Origin: Pleurotus djamor
Lineage: Eukaryota; Basidiomycota; Agaricomycetes; Agaricales; Pleurotaceae
Length of the DNA: 35,188 nt
Assembly (NCBI GenBank): GCA_029747585.1
Contig: JAPEVF010000477.1
Span: forward strand, 1 to 35,188
Reading direction: 5' to 3'
Position 1 is the stretch's first letter; the number at the start of each line of letters is the position of its first letter. The notes beneath the pieces were generated by a model. It saw nothing but the letters and a program-made list of their open reading frames with translations, was not told the DNA's origin and did no database searches. The translations under genes were made by a program, and so were the position numbers. This document shows positions 19,606 through 31,992 of this stretch, piece by piece.

Positions 19606-20321
19606 CTAGGGATCGAGGGTATCGTGGATACTATTGTAGACATAATGCAGGACAGGGAAGTAGGGCTTTAGAGACTGACAGAGAGTCAGCATTGCAAATT
19701 GATCCTTACTTGTGTAATCTCACCGAAAAGCAAGGAGACAGGGTATGTTTTCCATTTCCAAAGCGGCTGAGAACGGCAAGATAGAAGCGGACATTCCAGC
19801 CTGAAAGTGCTTCGTGCACGAAGATGTCTTGAAGAGAGGACATGGGTATAAAGCGTCGCGACACGATGAAGCGAACCGGAGGAAAGCCCCGATGCGTCTC
19901 TAGTTGTATTCCAAGCGTAGGCAGCACAATAACAGACTCTAATTCGAGCATCATTGGTCCGCGTTATTGGCGTAAAATGAGCATAGTCACCATGAAGTAC
20001 TTGTGTGCATTTGGAATAGAGAATCCACACAATATAGAAGATAAGGAGAGTAGCCAATATGAAGCTGTTTTTAACCTTTTTGAGGGTAGAAAATTGGTCA
20101 ACAGGGCAAGAAATATGAAAGAGACGTACGACTTTGGGCCATATGTACGGGAGCGCAAAAACTTGACATGCATCCCTCCAGGTCAGTTTGGATGTCGAAT
20201 GAACAATAGTGCCGCTACCATCCCGCGCTATATTCCAGTTTTCGACGCGATATTCCTTATATCCAGGGAATTCCAAGACCAAGAACTGAGGAAAAGCAGC
20301 CAGCGGTTGGTACAAGTTCAT
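19606..20321 (-). CDS. GPI15: PIG-H, GPI-GlcNAc transferase subunit
   Basis: Four exons in transcript order (20321-20133, 20075-19991, 19938-19724, 19674-19606) encode 185 residues. The N-terminus has YKEYRVENWNIARDG, followed by a hydrophobic segment (ILATLLIFYIVWILYSKCTQ) that anchors it in the ER membrane. The PIG-H core follows: ESVIVLPTLGIQLETHRGFP, RFIPMSSLQDIFVHEAL and VRFYLAVL. It ends with the short exon LKPYFPVLHYVYN. PIG-H belongs to the complex that transfers GlcNAc to phosphatidylinositol, the first step of GPI-anchor synthesis. Exon 2 was fixed by splicing CAT-G to AG-TCT, which restores the core frame. The start is 85 bp from the GH5 start on the opposite strand, so the two share a very short promoter. 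An upstream start exon is not excluded. Confidence 0.85.
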
Positions 20322-20406
20322 AAGAGAAACTCTTATGTAAGCCCATTCTACGGTGCTTTACTTCCAGGTCCGTGCCACCGGTTCCTCGTTGACCAACACC
20401 ACCATC

Positions 20407-22366
20407 ATGCCCGATTACTTCACTGCTCTTCTGGCTGCGCTAAGACTATCTCCTGCGAACAGGAACATATCGCCTTCGAACAAGGATACGCACGCCCTCG
20501 ACCTACCACCTCACACTTTGAATGTCTCCTTGGCCGGCTTACAAGCTGAGTTTAATACCTCTGGCCCCTTGTCTCCTCTGGACGACCCCAACTCTCCTAC
20601 GTGCTACGTTGAGCCTTACTCTATGACTTTTGCCGACATCGCGCCTCCTACCTTCGATCCACTCGCCGTCAACATAATGAGATATCGACGCCAGTACGGA
20701 GTTAACCTCGGCTCTTGGTTAGATCAATGTGCACAGTGGATCACCTCCTCTTTTGCTTAGCCTTTGATAATAGGTTTGTTCACGAAAAATGGATGACACC
20801 TTCGCTATTCAAGTGCGCTGCTGAACCAAAAATCTCCGAACTGGACATCGCTTTAGGCTGGAACTCTCAAGCCTCTGCTCGCTCGCTCTTGGAGAAACAC
20901 TGGGATTCATTTATTACGCCATCCGACTTCGAATACCTCGCCGGCATCGGTATCAATACTGTTCGCTTGCCCATCGGATACTGGAACCTTGGCCCGGAGT
21001 TTTGTGCTGGAACGCCTTTTGAAACAGTTGCAGACGTTTATACCAACTCGTGGAAACGGGTCGTCCAATCTATCTCTGACGCTGGACATGTGAGCCAACA
21101 AAATCGTCTTTTGATTGCCTATCTTAGTTGCGTTAGATGGGACTCGGTGTTCTCCTTGATCTTCATGGTGCCCCAGGAAGTCAAAACGGCCAGGATCACT
21201 CTGGCATCTCTGATAAACAAGTCTTGCTCTTTAACTCAGAAGAATATCAACAGAAGACCATCGCCGCTCTTTGTTTTATGGCAAAGGAGGCTGAACCCTT
21301 TAAAAATGTCATCGGCATACAAATATTGAATGAACCTAAGAGTGGTCCCAGCCTCGATGCCTTTTGTAGGTCGGGCTCGCTGTTGGCTGTATATCCTTGC
21401 TAATTATCTTCTCCACCGCAGACAGTCGCGCCAAGGAAGCAGTGAACAAAGTCTCGCAATTACCCTTGTATATGCACGATGGGTTCGACATGGAGCATTT
21501 TGCTGGTTTTAATTCCAATCCCTCATCTTTTACCGTGCACGATTACCACTCTTATTTCGTTTTCACAAACCAAGACAGCAAGGAATCTGCTTCCGATCAC
21601 ACCCAAGACGTGTCCACGTCGATCGCGGACAGAATCGCTGACGCTAGTGGAAAACAACATGGCAATATGGTCATCGGGGAGTGGTCGTGCGCTTTGACAC
21701 CTGAGAGCCTCAAAAACGAACCCGATCCAGATGATGCGCAGAAGAAGTTTTGTACGGGGCAGATGGAGACATACGATCAAAAAGTTGCCGGCTGGATGTT
21801 CTGGTGTAAGCTTCTCCATACACAAGATGCTTAATTTGGATGCTCATCGCCGCACCCTTCCTCCAGCTTATAACAAGGAAGACTGTGACCCCGCGTGGTG
21901 CCTTAAAGCTGCCCGCGGAAAGTACCTGCCCACAGAGTTTCACGCGTATAGAAAACCCGCTAGTATGAATTTAGGCGATGTACGAGCTCGTTTGGCGTCC
22001 TTGTCCCCTGACACAACGCTCCTGGTGAAGCGTCATGATGACGGTAGGATGCGGTTTGCCATCCAAACCTCACCTTCACATGCGCTATCAGATTTCTCAG
22101 AGAAAATCCGTCGGCGGAAGGCGCACAGACGCGCAAGCTCTACACAGACGCCAGCGTACAGACAAGGAAAGAAAGATGGACGAGCCACAGCCGTCGCATT
22201 TGCGACTCATCTCGCAAAACTCGGCTTTGTGCAGCAATACATTCAAGATAAATATGGTGTGGAACGCAGGGGCTCTGGATCTGAGGACGAATACGATGCT
22301 GGCTTCAGGATTGGATTGAAAGAGGGAGAGCATGACGTTGAGGTAGCATTGTTGACGTTGAGGTAG
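20407..22366 (+). CDS. GH5 exo-beta-1,3-glucanase-like protein with C-terminal extension
   Basis: Five exons (20407-20717, 20774-21089, 21137-21365, 21422-21805, 21867-22366) encode 579 residues. The GH5 glucan 1,3-beta-glucosidase features are GVNLGSWFVHEKWM, FEYLAGIGINTVRLPIGYW, GVLLDLHGAPGSQNG, acid/base E275 in QILNEPKSG, HDYHSYFVF, nucleophile E372 in VIGEWSCAL, and VAGWMFWSY. Such enzymes trim beta-1,3-glucan of the cell wall. Two features are unusual. No N-terminal signal peptide is visible from this start or from an alternative in-frame ATG at 20353. In addition, about 120 residues follow the barrel, basic then with YRQGKKDGRATAVAFA and YDAGFRIGLKEGE, which look like two related half-motifs. 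The protein may be intracellular or use another export route. Confidence 0.9.
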
Positions 22367-22483
22367 CTATCCACAGTAGAATTAGCGCGCAATCGAAGTT
22401 CGACTCTTCCGTCATTACCTACTGTCCCAAACAAAACCTATCATCCTCTTCCTCAACCTTTAAAGTTGACAACTGAGAGCTGA

Positions 22484-25400
22484 ATGTCGAGCGAGCGCGT
22501 TTTGGTGTCGTTCCAAGCTCAACCGACGCTGCTGGCATCTGAGTACTGGACGCAAATACTTGCTTCCATCAATTCCCAACTTCCTCTGCGTAATTTACAC
22601 TGGAAGTCCTCCTCACGACCGATCAAGACCATACAAGAGCTTTTCGTCCATGTGGTCCACCTAGAAGCAGTCCAAGATGAACATGCTTCACAAGTTCCAA
22701 CAACCCTCTTGGAGAGACCGTTGCTCAACATATACGTTGTTGCTTGCGAGGTTGGTCGCGAAGGATACACTTTGGTCCAATCCAACTCAGCTTCGCCTTC
22801 GCTAGGATACTGACTTTGATACTTACAAAAACACGACAAAGAAGCAAATAAAGGACTGGCACTCGATTGTCTCGACCAAGAAACACCAAGAATGGCTCAT
22901 CCTTCAAGTTATTCGGCCCGATGCTAGAACTCCCAGCGGCAACTTTTTTCAAATGAAGTATTCCGTGTTTGAACGGATAAAGACGGACTTTAACTCTGAG
23001 AAAAGAGACAGGTTTGTGTCTAATGAAACTACTGTATCAGCCTGATAGACCTTTTGGCTCGCTATAGATGTATTCAACTTACATGGTCCCCACAAAACGA
23101 CACTAATCCCGCTGTCTGGGTCGACCTTATCAACAAGATGAAGGATGGACTGTTATTGGCATTTGAGAGTGCTGTTTCTCAACGAGAAGACGACTTACGA
23201 CGTTCCGAAAGCCAGCGTCAGATGCCGGGGTGGAATTTCTGTACATTTTTCATACTCAAGGTAAATTTCGGCCTCATATGCGGTTGCTTTAATCATTTAC
23301 CACAATCATAGGAAAGCTTGGCCGCCTCTTTTGAAGGATTGAACCTATGCGAAGATGCCTACAATCAATACAATGAGCTGGAGGATTCTTTTCGGGCTGT
23401 GTTGAAGGAAAAGAATGCCTCTTGGTTTGGCGTCCTCATTCAACCAGGTCCGAAGGATGATTCGTTGCCCTTGCTCTCGACAGACAAAAAGTCTTACCGA
23501 GACTTGATCCTCGCCAATACCATCTCGGTCTTTGACCTGCGGTGCTATATTCTGGCTCGCCAGTGCAACCTTCTTCGAAAACTTGGTCGGATCAATGACG
23601 TTGGCCGCAAAGTGGTGTCTTTCTTAAGCACATTTGGGAGGCTTCTCCATGGCGTTGAGGTAGCGTAGCATCCTCTTCGTCGGTGACAAGCACTCATACT
23701 TCCTCAGACTCTGCCGAAGCTTTTTGTCGCCTCCTGGATTTACTCTTCGTGTATGAGCACCGTTGATCAATGCGACTCCTGGGCTAGCAATCATCCACCG
23801 GAAGGATCTGCTTTAAATCAATTCTATGCTAGCAAAGGGGAGCTACTCGAACTGGCCCTCACTCAGGTGCGCTTACACCGCGTCGAGCATCTCAGTAGCA
23901 TTGAATTACATGTAGCTCGAAGCCATCGGCGTGTCTACGGGTAATCTGCCTCACGAGGTTCCTTTCGTCGTCATGGATGCTCTCCCTGCAAACACTGTCA
24001 CAGATACCTTGGAAACAGGCATTAGTAATGCCGAGCTTCTTTCAGCCATCCGAAATCGGGAACAATTTGATCGCACTTTCGTGGATGTCACCAACAGAGC
24101 TATCGATATGTACGCCAAAGCAGGACGCCGTAAATTTGCTCTCAAACTCCACGGCCGCTTGGCAGCCATTGATCTGTAAGTAGTCCATTCTCTCATCTTC
24201 ATTTTCTGATCAAGCATTTCAAGATATAATGGGAGGCTCGAGGCCGCTCGAACGACGTTTGCTTCACTTCCTTCCCATTACGCACCTCATATGTGGAGTG
24301 CTCTGGAGGCTTATATGCTCTGTCGCGCTCTTCATGTGTACTCCAAAAGCTCCCCTTCCCTCGGTCGAGATTGGGTTAGCCTTGTCCTGTCCTTCCTGAA
24401 GCTCTGTATCGACGAAACTGGGACGACTCTGGTCTCGTGGAATGCTGATTCACAAGACATGGTCTCGGATCTCATGAGTTCACTGAGTAACGCAGCCTCC
24501 CACCTCGATCCTGGTGAGATCAATTCATTTTTCAGCACAAAAGTAGTGACATTGGTTAGATTTGGTTTATCCTGACCATCCCGGGGTTGAGATCAAGGCC
24601 TCAGGAGTTGCAAAGCCTAGCGGCGCCATGGATGGATCATACCTTGATGTTGTTGTATCCAATAAGTTTCCGTGCGTGAGTGTACCTTTATACTTCTTCT
24701 CTCCTTCTCTGGACCACATTCTTGTAGAGCATCCCAAGTTGTGAAGTTACTGTCACCATAGCGGGACGAGAGAGTGAAAATTATCGCTTCTCTGCCAAAG
24801 TTGATGCTATTGCCCCTGGCAAATCTAGCCTGAGCCTATTCTCCCCTGTATGTCCTTCCCTCCATTTCCTTCCGCGCGGCCACAATTAATCACCCTCAGA
24901 GCTCATATCCTGGCATGTATCTGCTAGAATCCACTGAACTACGTATATCTGGCCTTTTGATGCAGTGGCCGCATAAAAAGGCCAACGCCAAGCTAATGAA
25001 AGGAAACCAGACAGACGATGCTCTCGTGCCCATACGCATATCATCTGATGACGAAGCTTTGAATATCCATCTCACACAACCTCGTTTAGGTTCTGTGCAC
25101 ACTCTGCGAAGCAAGGTTTCTAGCTGACTTCCCTACAGCGAAACTGGGCGAACCACCTCAACTATTGTTTATCCTTGCGACCGGCCGAAATGACCTAGTT
25201 GAAGCGAAGATCAAATTGATGGGTGCTGGTCCTGTGTCCCTCCGCTGTCAAGAAACCACCACTGGTGCGCGAGATGAACCCGTCCTCTTTCTCGTTCACT
25301 TACGCCTGTCAGGTGTTGACTATCCTTTACAACTCTCTGACAACACGATCACTATCACCAACGTCCCAAAGCAATCCAAAGTCGATCTGACCATTCCTTT

Positions 25401-26943
25401 CACTGCAACAATGGCCTCAGAAACGATTGTCAGCGCTTTTCCTTTTGCACCTGTTTCTTCTCACAATCGTCTCCGCAGCGTGTCACCATCTTTGTTGACT
25501 ATACAACCACTTCTGAGCCGGATTTGGTGCGCACCATGCAAATGACGAAGTCGCTTACGACCCCTTTGCCGTTGGTTATCAACGTACAAGACTTCTTCCG
25601 AGGCGACAGGTATTCTCCATTATTTTCATCCGTACTTTGTGATCATGCTCTTGTAGGTTATTTTCACAATTTACCCTCTCAGCGACGACACATCAAAGTG
25701 TACGAATCAATTCAGTCAATTTGACGGATACAGGTGATGCTGGCGAATCAAGTGCCATCGTGAAAGCTTCGCCTCCGACTTTTGGCGTCACAGTAAGTCA
25801 AGATGACGACTTCACGCATCCTACCACTTTACCTACGAGTACTAGACAATCACACCGACACAACCTGCCCATTACCTTTTCCACCTGGATTTGAATGCCC
25901 GTAATGGTACGTCGAAATAGTATTTCTCTTCAGATTTCGCTAAACCATGCCAGTCCCAGAGACATTGCAACTAACCGTTTCCTATCGAATACTCCGAGAA
26001 GGTCAGTCCCTTCTTTGTAGATAACTTTTTTCTTTCTCACCGTCCTTGACAGAAGTGGAGCTACTCGTTGAGCAGGCTGTACAAGAAGTCATCGGTGAAT
26101 TGGGTTCTTCTGAGGAGGCAGAATGGGATCAACACGCTCTCAAAGCTCAAGTTGTAGCATCTTTGAGTCACAGCTCTTCCTGGGTCGGAAAATACTGTAT
26201 AGCAGGCCAGCTCCATGTTCCTACACGCGAAGGCTTCATTCCAGGGAGCACATACCAGGCAATTGTCTCGGTCAGGCTACTCGAGTCCCCCTTACCCCGT
26301 CGAGTCCTGACTCCCGTCGCTAGGCATTGTCCTCGCGTTCCTTTGATCTAAGCTCTCCAATCCACTGGCGTGAGCTGGTGATCCCTGTTGATGTGCCTCG
26401 GATGAACGTCAGTCTTTCTCTTCAGCTTCATTTCTTAATTATTTCATACTTTTTCAGATCATTGCCTCTGTGGAAATCTCCTTTTCTGATGAAGAGACGC
26501 GAAAGCGTCCTCCCCTTTATGCTGGGCAACCCGTACCTACGGCTTTGATCATCAAAACAAAGTTCGGCCGTGGCTTTGTTTCCTCCCCCAGCTGCTATAT
26601 CCTACGCTACGATATTGAAGAAATGACCAGCGATTGGCTGCTGAGTGGGCAGAAGCGAGGAGAGTTTGAAGCCCACGTATGTGGACCACATATCGCGTAG
26701 TGATATACTGATTGAGCCATGACATAGGATGATTCATCTTTCACTACGTCGGTGACACTTATCGCGCTACATCATGGCGAGCTAGAGCTTCCAAAGGTGA
26801 ATCTACAGGCTTTACCTTTACAAGGCCGGGGTCTACACGCATCGGCTCCTAGCATGGACGTGCATCAGGTACACGGGGCTGAGAAGGTTCTTGTGCTGCC
26901 TAGAGGCGGAAGAAGCACCTTCGTTGTTGAGATGGGCAATTAA
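22484..26943 (+). CDS. TRS130: TRAPP II complex subunit TRAPPC10/Trs130
   Basis: Nineteen exons encode 1183 residues: 22484-22750, 22806-23011, 23068-23260, 23312-23659, 23708-23866, 23916-24175, 24224-24513, 24560-24675, 24728-24847, 24900-25089, 25139-25428, 25479-25609, 25657-25792, 25846-25906, 25954-26001, 26053-26270, 26324-26407, 26458-26676, 26728-26943. The N-terminus has a Trs130-like start (VLVSFQAQPTLLASEYW), DWHSIVSTKKHQEWLILQV and VFERIKTDFNSEKRDRCIQL. An alpha-solenoid region follows (ALKLHGRLAAIDLYNGRLEAA), then beta-sandwich domains and a C-terminal Ig-like part. TRAPP II is the exchange factor for Ypt31/Rab11 at the trans-Golgi, and this subunit scaffolds it. All introns are 46-56 bp. 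It converges on the oxygenase gene, with 53 bp between the two stops. Confidence 0.93.
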
Positions 26944-26996
26944 TCTCATTTGTCATTCGAGCACTTGGTGGTGTAAAAGCACCGTACTACTGGATG

Positions 26997-28021
26997 TCAT
27001 TCCTTGAACATGAGGTCGGACCGTAGAATATATTTGATTCCTTTGCGCACGGAAGCTCCTTCGTGGAGTAAACAGTCCGCGCCATGTCTAGAAGCATTGA
27101 TATTGAACACACTTGGTTCTTAACACTGAAAGGTTACTCGCCGATGAAGAAGTGCTGTCCCTCGAGTCAGATCCGCCGTAATAGTTTGCCTAACTTCGCC
27201 CTTCTTGTCTGAGTAGAATGTCGTCTGAAGTTGGGTATTTCTTGATAGACGTCACCGAGCAGGTTGGCTAAACGACCTTACCTCACCGCCCTCGACGCCA
27301 TCTTCGACTCCAGAAAGGTACACCAAGATTGTCCACTCCGACTTGGTCCCCGTTATTGCGTCTCTAACGGAGTCATCATAATGTGCACTGCAGAGATACG
27401 AGTGAGATTACACCATGATGTTATGATCATAAATCGGAGAATACGTGCCCGAAGTATTGCCCTGCTACATATTTGTATAGTCGAATGTTGGAATTACAAG
27501 ATACTGGTGAATGGAGTGTGTTTCTAATCCTTGACGTTGAAGGGGTAGGAAGTGGTGGGATATGTGGACTGAGGGCATGGTATAAATGATGGGCAAAATC
27601 AGCGGAAGCAATCGACATGCGATCTTAGACATCATGAGTAGACGTCGGTATGTGGGGAGCGAGCTCTTGAATGAGATGCGTACAGTTCACTCTGCTGGCT
27701 TCTCCACGCTTTTTGGGAGGCGTGAGTTCAAGGGGAAGGTTCTCAATAAACTGGATGTATTTTCTACATTCAGCCGCAGTTAAGAAGTTCTTGTAAATCG
27801 TGAGGGCATCAGCGTAGTATTCGCATGATCATTAAAAGCGATTATGTCCTCACATCGATGAGGAGGATTTGGTCCTCGAGCAACACCCGACATTCTAGAT
27901 AGTCTTTGGACGAAATCGCCGGAAATGTATATGCAGCTGGAGGTTGGGTTTCGCCAGTATTACGAGAACCTGTCGATCCAGAAGCATCTTTGCGCTTGGA
28001 CTTGCCCGTTTGTTTAGACAT
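26997..28021 (-). CDS. 2-oxoglutarate/Fe(II)-dependent oxygenase
   Basis: Six exons in transcript order (28021-27854, 27789-27684, 27623-27449, 27387-27282, 27224-27142, 27087-26997) encode 242 residues. After a basic, low-complexity start comes ILLIDNFLTAAECRKYIQFI, then SNIRLYKYVAGQYFG and AHYDDSVRD with the iron-binding HxD (H152, D154). Next are TILVYLSGVEDGVEGGET, the distal iron ligand H221 in CLLHEGASV, and GIKYILRSDLMF with the basic residue expected to hold 2-oxoglutarate. This is the double-stranded beta-helix fold of prolyl-4-hydroxylase-like enzymes; the substrate is unknown. No single exon makes a long reading frame, so the gene is easy to miss. Introns 3 and 5 begin GCACGT and GCGAGT and appear to be GC-AG. 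It lies 115 bp downstream of ALG3 on the same strand. Confidence 0.88.
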
Positions 28022-28136
28022 CGCTCAATTGACAATTCTTCAGGCTTCAAGCTTCAGCGCTCAGGCCTGCAGGACCCAATGGCAAGAACTAGGATGGAAC
28101 TTAGCAAGTGCTTGTTACGTAATTACACAGGACGTT

Positions 28137-29626
28137 CTATTTCCGCCAAAGCCCAAAGACAAGGGCTGTGTGAGCAGCTAATAATATGTAAGACGAAGCG
28201 TCAGTAGATGGGTAAATATTCCAAGAGTACTCCACAGCCGCCAATATCACAACCCTTGTGGAGAGACCATTTATTAGACTAGAGGTAAGGTAGGAGAGAG
28301 TCAAGGAAGGACGAACTTGATGGGTATCGGAAGGCGAGAGGTATAGACCACGAAAGGTAGCTGTTGTGCGTACCAACAGTAAAATTGATAATGTAGTGAT
28401 CGCGCGAAAAGAATTCCAACCAAGTTCGAGGTGAAGAGGATGGTAGCGACATCTGCAAACCAAGAATCAACATGTGGCCATCAAGATGCGCTGTAACAAA
28501 CACTGACCATTGGCAGTGATGGTGACTAATCCCGCTGGCGAAAGAGGACGACGCAGACCGCGTTTTATGGTAGAGAAAACACCATCGTCGGCGTTGCACC
28601 ATCGGAAACCAAAAGCAACGAGAATCGAGACATGCCCGACGAGGAGACCTACGGCCAACCGAGGGTCTAGAAAAAGATCTTCGCCAAGCATTCGCCAGTT
28701 GACTGTCCATTTGTACAAAAAGACGCGAGACAAGTCGAAGGCACCATTAATATAAGCCTTAGAATCGACTTGAAGGAAATCCTGCGCAATAAGCATCTGG
28801 AAGGCAACCATTGTGACAAGGTATCGTAGTGTGGATGCCAAGCCGCGACGCTTATAAAGTATGACCAGAAGACCAGGAAGGTAGAGGATAGCGGACATTT
28901 TGACAGAGATAGCTGCACTGAGGAATACGGGCGATTAGGTCAAGTTTGTCAGAAAGTATGGAAGCAAACCTAAGAAGTAATGTCCCAAAATCGTCCATGC
29001 CGTTTTGCAAGGCGAGCACAGCTGCTTGAGCGGCAAAAGCTGCCCAGCAGTCATTGAACAGCCGAAGAACGTATATGGAATGCAGCCTCTTGCTAAGTGG
29101 CAGGAGGAGTAAAAGCCAATTCGGAGCGCCGGCTTTGCGATAAATTCCACAGACTGTGGCCAGGGATGCTAGGTATAAGGTCGCGTATATGTATTGCGTC
29201 GTTACGAGATCTTTGCCACCGCGAGTAAAGTTATGGAGCCATGAGTGAATGTAGACATGGCCAGCGGGGTAACTGGAGGAGATCAACAAAAGCCGAGGCC
29301 ACAAAGGCGAACATTGACATGCACTCACACCAAGGGACCCGTAGGCCCGGAAACCTTGGAGTAATTGAATTCTCCTTTGAGGATGATTTCAATCTGTATC
29401 ATGTACGTTTCCCAATCAATTTCTGTGTCTGTGCATAGCCGTGCATAACATGAGTTGCTGTAGTCGAACCGTTCGACAATTTTAACTGACACGGAACGAA
29501 ATGGATGATGAGTGTTGTAAGAAGCCCATCGCCGACGAGGACAAGTGCTGCCAGAGCCCAAAAGTATTTTGGTTGTGTGAGGAGTGCTAGCAAGCCATTC
29601 CGCAGACGACCGAGGAGTGAGAACAT
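28137..29626 (-). CDS. ALG3: Dol-P-Man:Man5GlcNAc2-PP-Dol alpha-1,3-mannosyltransferase
   Basis: Six exons in transcript order (29626-29491, 29428-29329, 29272-28970, 28917-28508, 28452-28317, 28254-28137) encode 400 residues, typical for the GT58 enzyme ALG3. It adds the first lumenal alpha-1,3 mannose to the lipid-linked oligosaccharide at the ER during N-glycosylation. Signature segments are [63 protein letters not shown] and [18 protein letters not shown], followed by [15 protein letters not shown] near the C-terminus. The rest is a series of hydrophobic helices. The final intron was placed at 28255-28316 because it joins IPIK to [12 protein letters not shown]; its acceptor is AAG. The gene is divergent from argininosuccinate lyase, with 236 bp between start codons. 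Confidence 0.96.
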
Positions 29627-29862
29627 GGGAGATCAAGAGAGAGAAGGTGACGGCGACTTGTCAACAAGTTGGCAATCACTCAACAACCGCCGCCATCGCG
29701 TTTGCAGTACCTCAGCCGCCCACCAAATACAGACTCAGGACTGCATTTATTTTCAATGTTCATCGATTTCATCACCGCATCTCGTGACCAGTGGTCTTAT
29801 AAGCCGCAACGGCAAATTGAAATTGCCTCCGCAAAATTTCCACCTCCAACCAACTCACCAGG

Positions 29863-31610
<1,748 letters not shown>

Positions 31611-31992
31611 AATAGTGTAAACAAGATTAGGAAACATAAAATAGTAACATTCATACTGGCAGCTCTTATGAACAGAGCGCGCCGCGGGATGGCAACGGTA
31701 TGAGCTGGGAATTTGAATGTTTGTGAGAGCTTGCTGCGTGTCAGCCGCCGAATGAAACGCCGAGAAAGGAAGCGCGATTTCTTTCGCCCACACAGCATCA
31801 AACCCTGCCTTCATCGTCTGCGGTCTTACTCCCTCCTTCGACCCCGCCGTTTCGTTTCATCCAGTTGGACAGCGTTTCTTCGTCTTCCTTCCTACCAACA
31901 TCTACACCGCTGGGCAATTAACAGCTCTTTTGCTCACGAACAACCCACGAACAGGAACCAACTCTATCCATCAATAATCTACTTCAGCAACC
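31611..31992. other. Intergenic: ARG4 3' flank and syntaxin leader
   Basis: No gene is supported. The right half is pyrimidine-rich and leads to the syntaxin start codon. Confidence 0.5.

Noticed and set aside
19842..20549. Plus-strand open frame of 235 codons
   Set aside because: It lies antisense to PIG-H exons and runs into the GH5 start region. PIG-H is clearly coded on the other strand.
27906..28181. Plus-strand open frame of 91 codons
   Set aside because: It is antisense to the oxygenase first exon and the end of ALG3, with no recognisable motif.
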